This document shows positions 9,202 through 17,198 of a stretch of DNA of 30,216 bases, piece after piece. Source of the DNA: an uncultured Anaerolineales bacterium (lineage in GTDB: Bacteria > Chloroflexota > Anaerolineae > Anaerolineales > UBA6663); NCBI GenBank assembly GCA_937952305.1, contig CALFZO010000078.1:1-30216 (forward strand). Direction: 5' to 3'. A program made the position numbers and the translations under genes. Positions within the stretch are counted from its first letter, which is position 1. Each line of letters starts with the position of its first letter. Under the pieces are notes generated by a model, which was given only the letters and a program-made list of their open reading frames with translations, did not search any database and was not told the DNA's origin.

Positions 9202-11090
9202 GCGGTCTCCTGGGGAAGCAGGGCTGCTGCGGTCGGCACGCCCTCGGCATCCCAGCCGCGCAGGGCGTAGTAGCGCGGCAGCATCAGGTCCATGTCTGGA
9301 AGCTGGCCGGCCGCCGAGCCGGTGGGGCGGGGTTGGTGGGTCAGCCGGTGCGGCAGCACATCGTCCGCGCGGCGGACGCCGAGTTTGACGTTGATCAGGC
9401 GCTTGTAGTTGAAAATCCGCGCGCCGGTGGCGAGCAGGTCCTGGGCCGTCCACGACCAGCCCAGCGCCTGGTTGAACAGCTCGGCCGTCTGGGCGGGCGT
9501 GAACGAGCCTTTGGTGATGAACTTGCACAGGCCGCCCGGGTTGAAGACGCTCATGTAATCCTGAAAAGCGACGGCGGTCTCGGCGCCGATGGATGAATCA
9601 AAGCGCTTGCGCTCGACCCATTCCTGCGCCTCGCCCGCCTGCCAGCCCGGCCACTCGATGCCCACGCCGCGCCAATAGGAGATGGCCTCCAGATGGCAGG
9701 CGCCGCGGTTGGCGGTGGCGTAGTTGGCGGCCATGCTCACGAAGCCGCGCGGATCGTGGTACGGCAGCTCCAGGCCTTTAACGTGGATGGCGAATTCCTC
9801 GGCTTCGGGGCCGAGGCGCCGGGCCGCGAAGCGCACGCCCTCGGCCAGCAGGCCGCCGACGTGCTCGCGCCGCGCGATCTGGTGGATCATGGCGATGATG
9901 GCGTCCGCGGCGCCCCACTTGAGCGCGATCCCGCCGGTGTCCTCACGCCGGATCAGCCCGTGCTCGAAGCACTCGAACGCGAAGGCCAGCACGCCCGAAG
10001 TCGAGATCGTGTCCAGCCCGTAGCGGTTGCACAGGTCGTTCATGTAGGTGACGGCGTTCAGGTCGTCGCACTGCAGGTTGGACCCGAACCCGCACAGGGT
10101 CTCGTACTCCGGCCCTTCGCCGGCCGTGCCCGCATACGGGCCGTCCTTGATCTCCACGGCCTTGCCGCAGCCGATAGGACAGGCGTGACAAAAGGTGTGC
10201 TTGGCGAAGATCGTCTCGGCAATGGCCTTGCCGGAGGTCTTGATGGTGCCGTCCAGCCAGTTGCCGCCGCGCCAGTTGCGGATGGCGTTGTCGCCGAACT
10301 TGTCCGTGGTCGGATGGCCGCCGGCGGTGCCGACCAGGTGCAAGGCCTCGGCCGGCCCGTGGCTCATGATGGCGTGGTTGGACGCTTTGACGACGGCGTG
10401 GAAGGCCTTGGCGTCGGCGTACTGCGGCTTCTGGCTGCCGCGCACGACGATGGCTTTGAGGAGCTTGGACCCCATCAGCGCGCCCATGCCGCCGCGCGCG
10501 GCCATGCGGGTGTGCGCCTGGCCGCCGGTGGCGACGCCGGCCAGCTTCACCAGATTCTCGCCGGCCTGGCCGATGGACGCGCAGCGCGCCTTCGGGTCGG
10601 TCTCGGCCAGCAGGGCGGCGTGCGTCTCGAACTGGTCCAGGCCCCAGACGTGGGCGGCGTCGCGGAATTCTACAGGCGGCGCCCCCGCGCCGGCCTCACC
10701 GTTGATCCACAGGTAGGTGGGCCGCGGGCAGCGCCCGGTGATGATCAGGCCGTCCCAGCCCGCGAAGCGCAGCTCCGCGCCCCAGTGCCCGCCCAGGTTG
10801 GCCTCGTTCCAGATGCCGGTCAGCGGCGAACGCCCGCACCAGGACGAGCGGCAGCCGGTGGGCGCAAAGGTGCCGGAGAGCAGCCCGTTCAGCACCAGCA
10901 GAGGATTGCGCGCATCGAAGACGTCGAGGGCGGGGTCGAGCAGCTCGGCGAACTCCTCGAAGTAGATCTTGGCCGCCAGGCCGGAGCCGAGCAGGAAGGC
11001 GCGCACCTCCGCCTCCGTGACGGCGCGCACCGCCGTCCGGCGTGTCGTCAGGTCGATCCTGAGAATCTTCCCGGCGTAGACGAAGGCCAT
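9198..11090 (-). CDS. AOR-family tungsten/molybdenum aldehyde:ferredoxin oxidoreductase
   Basis: A 630-residue cytoplasmic enzyme of the aldehyde ferredoxin oxidoreductase family, which holds a bis-pterin tungsten (or Mo) centre and one [4Fe-4S] cluster and oxidises aldehydes to acids, or the reverse. The N-terminal pattern GKILRIDLTT (7-16), the TGCRSSWCGRSPLTG segment (78-92) and the GWDGLIITG segment (111-119) are typical. The cluster ligands CxxCxxxC are C301, C304 and C308, with the fourth Cys in GGLCKF towards the C-terminus. The EGPEYETL segment around 335-342 is the usual pterin-binding region. A GGAGA site precedes the ATG. It is co-transcribed with the M1 peptidase gene, which may suggest a role in amino-acid-derived aldehyde metabolism (inference). 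No dedicated ferredoxin is adjacent. AOR-family substrate cannot be read from sequence. Confidence 0.93.
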
Positions 11091-11120
11091 AGCTTATCTC
11101 CAGGGCGTCAGGGTGGAGAC

Positions 11121-11149
11121 AGTGTAGCATCGCCGCCGCGGCCGGGCAA
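11121..11149 (-). promoter_or_regulatory. Predicted sigma70-type promoter for the AOR-M1 peptidase operon
   Basis: On the minus strand TTGCCC (11144-11149), a 17-base spacer and TACACT (11121-11126). Transcription would begin near 11114, giving a leader of about 24 bases before the AOR ATG at 11090. The rest of the 11091-11283 gap is the upstream region of the divergent PDZ gene, for which I could not find a convincing promoter. Confidence 0.55.
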
Positions 11150-11283
11150 CGGGCCGCCGGCCGAAGCCGAGGCAGCGCGCCCGGCCGCTTGTCCCTAAGC
11201 TGCCCCTCACGATTTCTTCATCACTTCTTGACGAGAGGTGGCGTAAGTTGGAGCCAGAGACCCTGACCGAGGAGACTTGAACC

Positions 11284-12486
11284 ATGCTGAAACGTATGCT
11301 GGTCGTTGGGCTGGGAGCGGTGGCTGTGCTGGCGGTGCTTGGCCTGGGCGCGGCTGGCGGAGCAGCCCTGACTTATGTTGCTCTTCAGGCTCGGCCTGTC
11401 GCGGCACAGGCGGCCACTGGAGATGCGGCCACGGAGGCCAAGGCCGGGATCCTGGTGGCGGCCGTGGACCCGGATGGGCCGGCTGCCAAGGCCGGACTGC
11501 GCCGCGCCGATATCGTCCTGGCGATCGATGAAAAGGCGGTCAACACTTACGCCGATCTGCGCTCGGTGCTGGCCGGGCATAAGGCCGGCGATGAACTGGC
11601 GCTCAAGGTTCAGCGCGGCGACGTGTCCTTGGCGCTGACGGTGATGCTGGGCGACAACGCCGGCCGGGCCTACCTGGGCCTCACGCCCTGCCTGGACGGC
11701 GAGCTCGGCGCGCACGCCAGCGGCCAGTTGTTTGTGGCGGACGCAATGGCCGGCGCGCGGGTGATCGAAGTTCTGCCGGACACGCCGGCGGCGGCGGCCG
11801 GTCTGAAAGCCGGCGACGTGATCACGGCCGTGGACGATCAGACGCTGGACGGCGAGCACACCTTGGGCCAGAGCCTGGCCGCGCACGAGCCCGGCGACAC
11901 GGTTACGCTGACAGTGGAGCGGCCGGGCGAGGCCGAGACCCTGGCGCTGACGGTGACGCTGGGCGAGGACTCGGGCACGGCCGGCCGCGCTTATCTCGGG
12001 ATCCGTTACGCACCCGCCTTTGCCGGGCTGGAGCTTGGCGCTGGCGGTCTGCCGTTCCTGGATCGGCCGTTTGAGCACGCCCTCCCGTTCTCGGTGCCGG
12101 ACGGTGTGACGCAAGGCGCCCTGATCGGCGAGGTGGCCGCGGACAGCCCAGCCGAGGCGGCCGGTCTGCAGACCGGGGACGTGATCGCGGCCGTGGACGG
12201 CGAGGCGTTGACAGGCCCGAACAGCCTGGCCGAGATTGTGGCCGCGCACAAGCCCGGCGACACGCTGACGCTGACCGTGCACCGCACCGGCACGGACCAG
12301 CCGCTCTCCCTCACGGTGACCCTGGGCGGGCATCCGGACGACGCGGCGCGGGCTTACCTGGGTGTCTCAGCGCTGGGCTTCTTCGAAGTCCACGCAGCGC
12401 CGGAAAGCGCGCCGCACGACGCGCCGTTCCGGTGGCCGGACCTGCCGGAGTTCCCGCGCCGTCTGCCGCTGGGCGAAGATATCTGA
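11284..12486 (+). CDS. Membrane-anchored or secreted protein with three PDZ domains, no protease domain
   Basis: A 400-residue protein with an N-terminal hydrophobic segment (about 5-35: signal peptide or anchor) ending near VAAQA. Three PDZ domains follow, at about 50-125, 160-225 and 275-345, each with the carboxylate-binding and turn patterns AAxAGLxxxDxVxAIDxxxV and an LAxHxxGDxLxLxVxR strand. Each is followed by a repeated tail GRAYLG / GRAYLG / ARAYLG (near 128, 237, 355), so the whole protein is three PDZ-tail units. There is no trypsin-like or S41 catalytic domain. A GAGGAG site sits about nine bases before the ATG. PDZ-only envelope proteins often act as adaptors that sense or present misfolded C-termini. 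The two-component genes directly downstream suggest a linked envelope-sensing role (inference). Confidence 0.85.
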   Translation: MLKRMLVVGLGAVAVLAVLGLGAAGGAALTYVALQARPVAAQAATGDAATEAKAGILVAAVDPDGPAAKAGLRRADIVLAIDEKAVNTYADLRSVLAGHKAGDELALKVQRGDVSLALTVMLGDNAGRAYLGLTPCLDGELGAHASGQLFVADAMAGARVIEVLPDTPAAAAGLKAGDVITAVDDQTLDGEHTLGQSLAAHEPGDTVTLTVERPGEAETLALTVTLGEDSGTAGRAYLGIRYAPAFAGLELGAGGLPFLDRPFEHALPFSVPDGVTQGALIGEVAADSPAEAAGLQTGDVIAAVDGEALTGPNSLAEIVAAHKPGDTLTLTVHRTGTDQPLSLTVTLGGHPDDAARAYLGVSALGFFEVHAAPESAPHDAPFRWPDLPEFPRRLPLGEDI

Positions 12487-12512
12487 GATAGCGCACCTCG
12501 CGCTGATTGTTC

Positions 12513-12553
12513 CGGCTGTGCCGCGCCTCGGTCGCTGAGGCGCGGCACAGCCG
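12513..12553 (+). terminator. Perfect 17-bp hairpin between the PDZ gene and the response regulator
   Basis: Inverted repeat 12513-12529 / 12537-12553, all 17 pairs matching, with a seven-base loop. No T-run follows (next bases are cctgattcc), so it is not a canonical intrinsic terminator. It could be a Rho-independent-like barrier in a high-GC genome, an mRNA processing or stability element, or a dyad operator bound by the adjacent response regulator. It lies 26 bases after the PDZ stop and 19 before the regulator ATG. Confidence 0.55.
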
Positions 12554-12572
12554 CCTGATTCCAGAGAGCACT

Positions 12573-13310
12573 ATGGGCGACGCCGCGCTGCCTCGAACGC
12601 TTGGACCGGCCTCCATCCTGGTGGTTGACGACGATCCCAAGACCGTGGACCTGCTCCGGCTGTATCTGGAGCGGGATGGCTTTCGCGTCCTGGCGGCCCA
12701 GGACGGGCGCAGCGGTCTGCGCCTGGCGCGGGAGCAGGCTCCGGACCTGATCGTCCTGGACCTGATGCTGCCGCGCGTGGATGGGCTGGACGTATGTCAG
12801 GCCTTGCGGGCCGAGTCCCAAGTGCCCATCATCCTGCTCACGGCGCGGACCACGGAAGCCGACAAGCTGCTGGGCCTGGAGGCCGGCGCCGACGACTACG
12901 TGACCAAGCCTTTCAGCCCGCGCGAGCTGCTGGCGCGTGTCCGCGCTGTGCTGCGGCGGTCGCAGGCTGGCCGGCGCGAGTCCGACCCACCGGCCGTAAT
13001 TCACGCCGGGGATCTGGTCATTGACGCCCATGCGCACACCCTTCAGCGCCGCGGCCAGGCAGTGGCGCTGACGCCCAAGGAGTTCCGGCTGCTGCTGGAG
13101 CTGGCGCGGGCGCCCGGCCGGGCGTTCACGCGTCGGGAATTGGTGGAGCGCGCCTTCGGCGTCGATTATGAGGGGCTGGAGCGTACGGTCGACGTCCACC
13201 TGATGAGCGTGCGGCGCAAGATTGAAGACGATCCAGCCAGGCCGCAGTCCATCCAGACCGTCTACGGCATCGGGTACCGCTTCGGCGGCGAACCGGACCG
13301 GCCGCGTTGA
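12573..13310 (+). CDS. OmpR/PhoB-family response regulator
   Basis: A 245-residue two-component regulator. The receiver domain (about 14-130) has the acidic pocket DDD at 19-21, phospho-acceptor Asp63 in VLDLMLP, Thr90 in LLTAR and Lys112 in TKPF. The C-terminal winged-helix DNA-binding domain (about 145-238) carries LTPKEFRLL, the ERTVDVHLMSVRRKIE recognition region and a YGIGYRF wing. The ATG at 12573 is chosen; a TTG at 12507 would extend the protein through the 17-bp hairpin with no receiver-like sequence. Its stop overlaps an in-frame TTG of the kinase gene at 13307, and the kinase start preferred here is 35 bases on. It likely controls an envelope regulon that may include the upstream PDZ gene. 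Confidence 0.95.
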   Translation: MGDAALPRTLGPASILVVDDDPKTVDLLRLYLERDGFRVLAAQDGRSGLRLAREQAPDLIVLDLMLPRVDGLDVCQALRAESQVPIILLTARTTEADKLLGLEAGADDYVTKPFSPRELLARVRAVLRRSQAGRRESDPPAVIHAGDLVIDAHAHTLQRRGQAVALTPKEFRLLLELARAPGRAFTRRELVERAFGVDYEGLERTVDVHLMSVRRKIEDDPARPQSIQTVYGIGYRFGGEPDRPR

Positions 13311-13333
13311 TTCCGGCCTCGCGGGCGCAGCCC

Positions 13334-13348
13334 AAGGAGACCGCCTTG
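13334..13348 (+). promoter_or_regulatory. Ribosome-binding site deciding a TTG start for the histidine kinase
   Basis: AAGGAG at 13334-13339, six bases, then TTG at 13346-13348. This spacing is better than anything ahead of the overlapping TTG at 13307 or the ATG at 13373, so 13346 is taken as the kinase start. Confidence 0.6.
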
Positions 13349-14764
13349 TCGTCAAAAGCTCACCCTCGTTCGATGTTGCCCGCCAAGGGCCTCAGCCTGC
13401 GCCTGCGGCTGCTGCTCATGATGACAGCCGTGGTGCTGGTGGCCGTCGGCACCGTCTACTGGTTCGCGGGGCGCGGCGCGGATTGGGCGGTCACTGGCCT
13501 GGCGGCCGAAGCCGCCGCGCGTGATCAACGCCTGGCGGCCAGCTTGCTCGAAGAACCACTGGCGGCTGGGGATGCGGCGCGGCTGCAGGCGCAGGCCGCG
13601 CGGCTGGCGCAGGCTATGGACGCGCACATCGTGGTGACTGAGCCGGGCGGGCGCGTGCTGGTGGACTCGGCTTACGGCCCAGCCGGGCCGCCGCCCTGGG
13701 GTTCAGAGGTGGCCGCGGGCGGGAGCGGTTGGGTGACGGTCGGCGACGAGCCGGCCCTGCTCGCCTTGCAGTACGGAAGCCTGGACGTGAACGGGCGGCC
13801 GCCCGTTGTGGCGGCGGCCACGCCCGTGCAGGACGCGCGCGCCCTGATCAACCGGTCATTGCTGCTGGCCGCGGCCGCTGGCGGCGGGTCCGCGCTGGTG
13901 TTGACGCTGTTCTTCGCCTCGGCCGTGGTCAAGCCGCTGGAGGCGCTGACGGCCAGCGCCCGCCGCATGGAGACCGGCGACCTGAGCCAGCGCGTAAGGG
14001 TGCACGGCCAGGGCGAGATCGGCACGCTGGCGCACGCTCTCAACGCCATGGCCGACGGGCTGGAGCGCACGGAGCTGCTGCGCCGCCAGCTGGTGAGCGA
14101 CGTGGCTCATGAGCTGCGCACGCCGTTGACCAATCTGCGGGGTTACCTGGAAGCCGCCCGGGACGGTGTGTTGACCATGACGCCGGCGTTGATCACGTCC
14201 CTGCACGAGGAAGTGCTGCTGCTGACACGGCTGGTGGACGACTTGCAGGAACTGGCCGTGGCCGAAGCCGGCCAGCTGCGTCTGGAGCGGCGGCCGGTGG
14301 CGGTCGCTGAGATTGTGGCCAGGGCGCTGCCGCCCCTCACCCCGACAGCGCCGGCGGTGCGCGCCGATCTGGAGCCGGACCTGCCGTTGGTGGACGGCGA
14401 CGCGGAGCGTCTGCGCCAGGTGCTCGGCAATCTACTGCAGAACGCCCGAAATCACACCCCGCCGGAGGGCGAGATCGTGGTGTCGGCGCGGTGTGTGGGC
14501 GCGGAGGTGGCCGTGTGTGTGCGCGACACCGGCGCCGGCATCGCGCCGGAGCATTTGCCGCACCTGTTCGAGCGTTTCTATCGCGCGGACCCGGCCCGCG
14601 CGCGGGCCACAGGCGGCGCTGGGCTGGGCCTGGCTATCGCCAGGCATTGGGTGGAAGCCCACGGCGGACGGATCTGGGTGGAGAGCGAAGTCGGGCGTGG
14701 CAGCGCCTTCACTTTCACGCTGCCGGTGGCCGCCCCGGACCGGGCCGAACTCCGCGCGCGATGA
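13346..14764 (+). CDS. HAMP-containing sensor histidine kinase
   Basis: A 472-residue membrane kinase paired with the preceding regulator. TM1 lies near 20-38, then comes an extracytoplasmic sensor region of about 130 residues without a recognised domain, and TM2 near 170-195 (LLLAAAAGGGSALVLTL). A HAMP domain follows at about 195-245, then HisKA with His255 in SDVAHELRTPL, and HATPase_c with the N box (NLLQNARNHT), G1 (DTGAGIA), an F-box region (FERFYRADP) and G2 (GAGLGLAIA). The order and motifs are those of a BaeS/CpxA-like envelope-stress kinase; the signal is unknown. A TTG start with a strong AAGGAG site is preferred; alternatives are TTG 13307 and ATG 13373, which change only the cytoplasmic N-tail. 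Confidence 0.93.
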   Translation: MSSKAHPRSMLPAKGLSLRLRLLLMMTAVVLVAVGTVYWFAGRGADWAVTGLAAEAAARDQRLAASLLEEPLAAGDAARLQAQAARLAQAMDAHIVVTEPGGRVLVDSAYGPAGPPPWGSEVAAGGSGWVTVGDEPALLALQYGSLDVNGRPPVVAAATPVQDARALINRSLLLAAAAGGGSALVLTLFFASAVVKPLEALTASARRMETGDLSQRVRVHGQGEIGTLAHALNAMADGLERTELLRRQLVSDVAHELRTPLTNLRGYLEAARDGVLTMTPALITSLHEEVLLLTRLVDDLQELAVAEAGQLRLERRPVAVAEIVARALPPLTPTAPAVRADLEPDLPLVDGDAERLRQVLGNLLQNARNHTPPEGEIVVSARCVGAEVAVCVRDTGAGIAPEHLPHLFERFYRADPARARATGGAGLGLAIARHWVEAHGGRIWVESEVGRGSAFTFTLPVAAPDRAELRAR

Positions 14765-14879
14765 GGCCGCTTCCCCACGAGCCTGGGCGTCCTGCCCGCA
14801 CCTGTGACGGCACCACTGAACGGTACCTTGGACACTCTAGAGCGGTTCCCGATGTGACTTATCTCGGTCAATCCGGCGC

Positions 14880-14975
14880 ACCATAGCCCTCGAAGCGGAG
14901 CGAAGTGGGGAGCCGGAATCCAGGCAATTGCGACGGACCTGGACCCCGGCCTTCGCCGGGGTGACGTCAGCGCAA
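14880..14975. repeat. Intergenic repeat-like segment with an 8-bp GC hairpin
   Basis: The gap 14765-15020 has no gene. It holds a segment with CGAAG-CGGAG-CGAAG spaced repeats (about 14890-14905), a GCCGGAATCCAGG stretch, and a perfect stem ACCCCGGC / GCCGGGGT (14943-14950 / 14955-14962, loop CTTC). This resembles short dispersed intergenic repeats of the 'tggatcccggc...gccgggatgacg' type known in many bacteria. No second copy is in this window, so dispersal is not shown. The stem could also serve as a T-less terminator between the converging kinase and reductase genes. Confidence 0.4.
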
Positions 14976-15020
14976 GCGGGAATCGCGCTAGCGGTGATGG
15001 CGATCCGGCGGGTCGCGCGA

Positions 15021-15551
15021 TTAGGCCGGAACGTAGGTCAACCGGAGCACATCTTCGTCAACTCGGTCATAAGCCGTCAGGCGGAGGGGCGGCCGGGGTC
15101 CGGCGAAATAGGGTCTGCCGTGACCGAGCACGACGGGGTGCAGGTAGATGCGATACTCATCGATCAGGCCGAGTTCGGTGAGGCTGCGCGCCAAGACCGG
15201 GCCGGCCACTTCGATCTCCCCAGCGTGCTCGGCCTTCAACCTGCGGACCGCGCCCTCCAGATCATCCGCAATAAGCCGGGCGTTGGGGCCGACCGACTTC
15301 AGCGAGCGCGAGACGACCCACTTCGGCTGGCTGCGCCACGCCGCCGCGAAAGCGCGTTCGTCCGCATTCCATTCAGGAAGATCGTCGTCCCAGTACCGCA
15401 TGATCTCGTACATCTGGCGACCGTAGAGACTACCCGTTTGCCCCTGGGCCTGCTCGATGAAGTGGCGAAAAAGCGCGGGGCTTGGCGCAAACGCCGTATG
15501 GTCGACGTAGCCGTCCAGGGACTGATTCATTCCGAATACGAGTTTAGCCAT
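15021..15551 (-). CDS. Dihydrofolate-reductase-like protein (RibD C-terminal / YyaP type)
   Basis: A 176-residue protein of the RibD_C/DHFR-like superfamily. It starts with the usual KLVFGMNQSLDGYVDH strand-loop (3-18), has a GSLYGRQMYEIM segment (40-51), KWVVSRSLKSV (76-86), an EVAGPVLARSL nucleotide-binding turn (113-123) and a C-terminal LIDEYRIYLHPVVLG (129-143). These proteins bind NAD(P)H and are often annotated dihydrofolate reductase, but true folate activity is rarely shown. An AAGGAA site precedes the ATG. Base composition is clearly poorer in G+C than the neighbours (positions 15541-15600, spanning its start, contain 30 G+C in 60), suggesting acquisition from elsewhere. Single-gene unit, not part of an operon. 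Confidence 0.87.
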   Translation of the reverse strand: MAKLVFGMNQSLDGYVDHTAFAPSPALFRHFIEQAQGQTGSLYGRQMYEIMRYWDDDLPEWNADERAFAAAWRSQPKWVVSRSLKSVGPNARLIADDLEGAVRRLKAEHAGEIEVAGPVLARSLTELGLIDEYRIYLHPVVLGHGRPYFAGPRPPLRLTAYDRVDEDVLRLTYVPA

Positions 15552-15666
15552 GTCACTTCCTTTCCTTGTGCCGTACCTCGGCGGTTTTGAACAACATCGC
15601 TGACTGGGACATTGCGGGTTGTGCGGCCGAATAGGGCGGCTCAGGCGCCGGCCGGTCGCCTGCCAA

Positions 15667-15678
15667 CGCTTGTTAGGC
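15667..15678 (-). other. Possible half attC-like (integron) sequence
   Basis: On the minus strand, just downstream of the VOC gene stop, GCCTAACAAGCG matches the RYYYAAC start typical of attC recombination sites. The opposite GTTRRRY end was not found within the next 120 bases, so at best this is a remnant. Chance similarity is quite possible. Confidence 0.18.
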
Positions 15679-15706
15679 GCCTATGATTCTGCTCGCAACG
15701 CGGGCG

Positions 15707-16171
15707 TTACCGGGGGTTCGTTCGGGAAGTCTGCGGATCGAGTTGTTGGGCCAGCCCGATGAGAATTCCTTCCGGACCCCGGAGGTAGCAGAGCCGATAG
15801 ATGTCTCCATACTGGACCACGTCGCCAACGAGCTCGGCGCCGTGTTTGCGGAGGCGGGCGAGCGTCTCGTCGATAGCGTCCACGGCGAACATGACGCGCA
15901 GATAACCGAGAGCGTTCACGGGGGCGTTACGGTGATCGGCGATCACCGGCGGCGTGAGGAAGCGGGACAATTCGAGCCGGCTGTGACCGTCTGGCGTACG
16001 CAGCATGGCGATTTCGACGCGCAGGTCGGGCAATCCAGTGACGGCGGCGGCCCAGTCTCCCTCGACCGGGGCGCGCCCCTCGAGCTCGAGGCCAAGTTCG
16101 GTGAAGAACTCAATGGCGGCATCCATGTCTTCCACGACGATGCCGATGTTGTCCAGGCGCTTGACCGTCAT
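15707..16171 (-). CDS. VOC-family (glyoxalase/bleomycin-resistance fold) protein
   Basis: A 154-residue protein with two beta-alpha-beta-beta-beta modules. Module one starts KRLDNIGIVVEDMDAAI (4-20) and holds FFTELGLELEGR; module two includes GYLRVMFAVDAIDETLARL and ends LRGPEGILIGLAQQL. The first metal-ligand position is Asn8 rather than His, as in many non-glyoxalase VOC proteins; Glu in the RLELSRF segment and in GPEG could still bind metal. An AAGGAG site lies six bases before the ATG. The stop is TAA at 15707-15709. With the RibD-like gene it forms a pair of short, independently spaced, lower-GC genes. Function could be detoxification or binding; it cannot be fixed from sequence. Confidence 0.88.
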   Translation of the reverse strand: MTVKRLDNIGIVVEDMDAAIEFFTELGLELEGRAPVEGDWAAAVTGLPDLRVEIAMLRTPDGHSRLELSRFLTPPVIADHRNAPVNALGYLRVMFAVDAIDETLARLRKHGAELVGDVVQYGDIYRLCYLRGPEGILIGLAQQLDPQTSRTNPR

Positions 16172-16198
16172 GGTGTCTCCTTGGCGTCTGGCAGTGCC

Positions 16199-16501
16199 TC
16201 AGGGTATCCGCCAGATCCCGGTGGGCGGCAGGACGGGGAGCCACGGCAGGTACAGGCAGCCGGGGCGCGGCGGCCGGCCGGGGATGACGGAGCTCATCAA
16301 CTGCGGCAGGCTCCAGCCGATCTCCAGCCGAGGGCCGCCCGGCTGGGAGTGCGCGCAGGCGTAGACACTATAACCGAGCGGCAGGCGTGCGGCCGGCAGC
16401 CAGGCTTGCGAGGCGGCGACGAGGAGGCCGGCGGCCAGGCAGACGGCCAGCGCAGCGGCGAAGACGAGGACGGCGCAGGCGGGCCAGCGCTCCTTACGCA
16501 T
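16199..16501 (-). CDS. Small predicted membrane protein, unknown function
   Basis: A 100-residue protein that I do not recognise. A short basic start (MRKERW) precedes one hydrophobic helix (about 8-31, ACAVLVFAAALAVCLAAGLL). The remainder is Pro- and Gly-rich, with a pair of Cys residues (49 and about 82) and no catalytic motif. It could be anchored with the C-terminus outside, or secreted. The ATG at 16499-16501 overlaps the end of the preceding gene (stop at 16494) by eight bases, implying translational coupling. Because the region is GC-rich and the tail is low-complexity, the gene could be spurious, but the overlap and the TM segment favour a real one. Confidence 0.45.
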   Translation of the reverse strand: MRKERWPACAVLVFAAALAVCLAAGLLVAASQAWLPAARLPLGYSVYACAHSQPGGPRLEIGWSLPQLMSSVIPGRPPRPGCLYLPWLPVLPPTGIWRIP

Positions 16502-17183
16502 CGGCCGGCCCGCCCAGCGCCTGGACCGCCTGCTCGATCTGTTCGACGGCGCCGGCCAGGTCGCGGCGCAGCCGCCCTTCGTCCAGCCCCAGATAGCGCC
16601 AGCCGGCGCGGTCGCGCAGCTTGAGGCTGGCTGTCTCCCCGACCGTGATGCCGAGGTTGCCCAGCGCGCAGAGCAGCGCCAGATCCAGGGTCCGGCCCGA
16701 GCGCGTGGCGTACTCGCGCTCGGCCGACAGCCCGCGCTCGCGCAGGGCCCGCCACAACTGCTCGCGCTCCTCCGACTGGATGACCAGATCGTTGATCTCC
16801 GTCGCGGCCAGCAGGCGTTCCCCGGTAGTGTACAAGAACGTCAGGCGGCGCCACCGGCGTGACGGGATCGGCTGCGCCAGCCGTTCCAGCGGGCCGAGCT
16901 GAAGCTTGTAATACGGTTCGTCGGCGCGCGGGTGCTCGCGTTCCGTGCGCAGCAGCTCGGCGCGCGTGGTCAGCTCATGCCCGCGCACCGGTGCGCCAGA
17001 GTAGATGGCCCACTTCTCTTCGCCGAACTTGGCCGTCTGGTAGAAGGCCAGCCAGTCCACGGCCACGGTCTTGGGCGCGGTTTTGGCCGGCAGCCGATAC
17101 CAGCCCAGGACGCGCGCGATCTCGAGATCGCGTTTGTCTTTGAGCACCGCCACCAGGACGACGTCGGACGGCTGCGGAGGCAT
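16494..17183 (-). CDS. Hypothetical protein with a possible degenerate Vsr/DUF559-like nuclease C-terminus
   Basis: A 229-residue protein. The N-terminal domain (about 6-125) contains VLKDKRDLEIARVLGWYRLP, FGEEKWAIY, HPRADEPYYKLQLGPL and IPSRRWRRLTF, a pattern I associate only with uncharacterised proteins. It is followed by EINDLVI and EEREQLWRALRERGL. The C-terminal stretch, LDLALLCALGNLGITVGE, then LRDRAGWRYLGL and RRDLAGAVEQI, follows the layout of Vsr/DUF559 PD-(D/E)xK nucleases (xDLALP ... hydrophobic strand ... RDxxLxxxGWxVLxF). The strand that normally ends in ExD or ExK reads ITVGE, so activity may be lost. The start at 17183 lies 15 bases after the PLP-enzyme stop on the same strand. 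Function unknown; the nuclease idea is inference from pattern. Confidence 0.6.
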   Translation of the reverse strand: MPPQPSDVVLVAVLKDKRDLEIARVLGWYRLPAKTAPKTVAVDWLAFYQTAKFGEEKWAIYSGAPVRGHELTTRAELLRTEREHPRADEPYYKLQLGPLERLAQPIPSRRWRRLTFLYTTGERLLAATEINDLVIQSEEREQLWRALRERGLSAEREYATRSGRTLDLALLCALGNLGITVGETASLKLRDRAGWRYLGLDEGRLRRDLAGAVEQIEQAVQALGGPADA

Positions 17184-17198
17184 GGCGGCGGCCGAGGC

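Noticed and set aside
11161..11283. Promoter for the PDZ gene at TTGACG (about 11228-11233)
   Set aside because: No -10-like hexamer at a 16-18 base distance, so it is not called.
12507..12572. TTG start at 12507 for the response regulator
   Set aside because: It would translate through the 17-bp hairpin and add residues unlike any receiver-domain N-terminus; ATG 12573 fits better.
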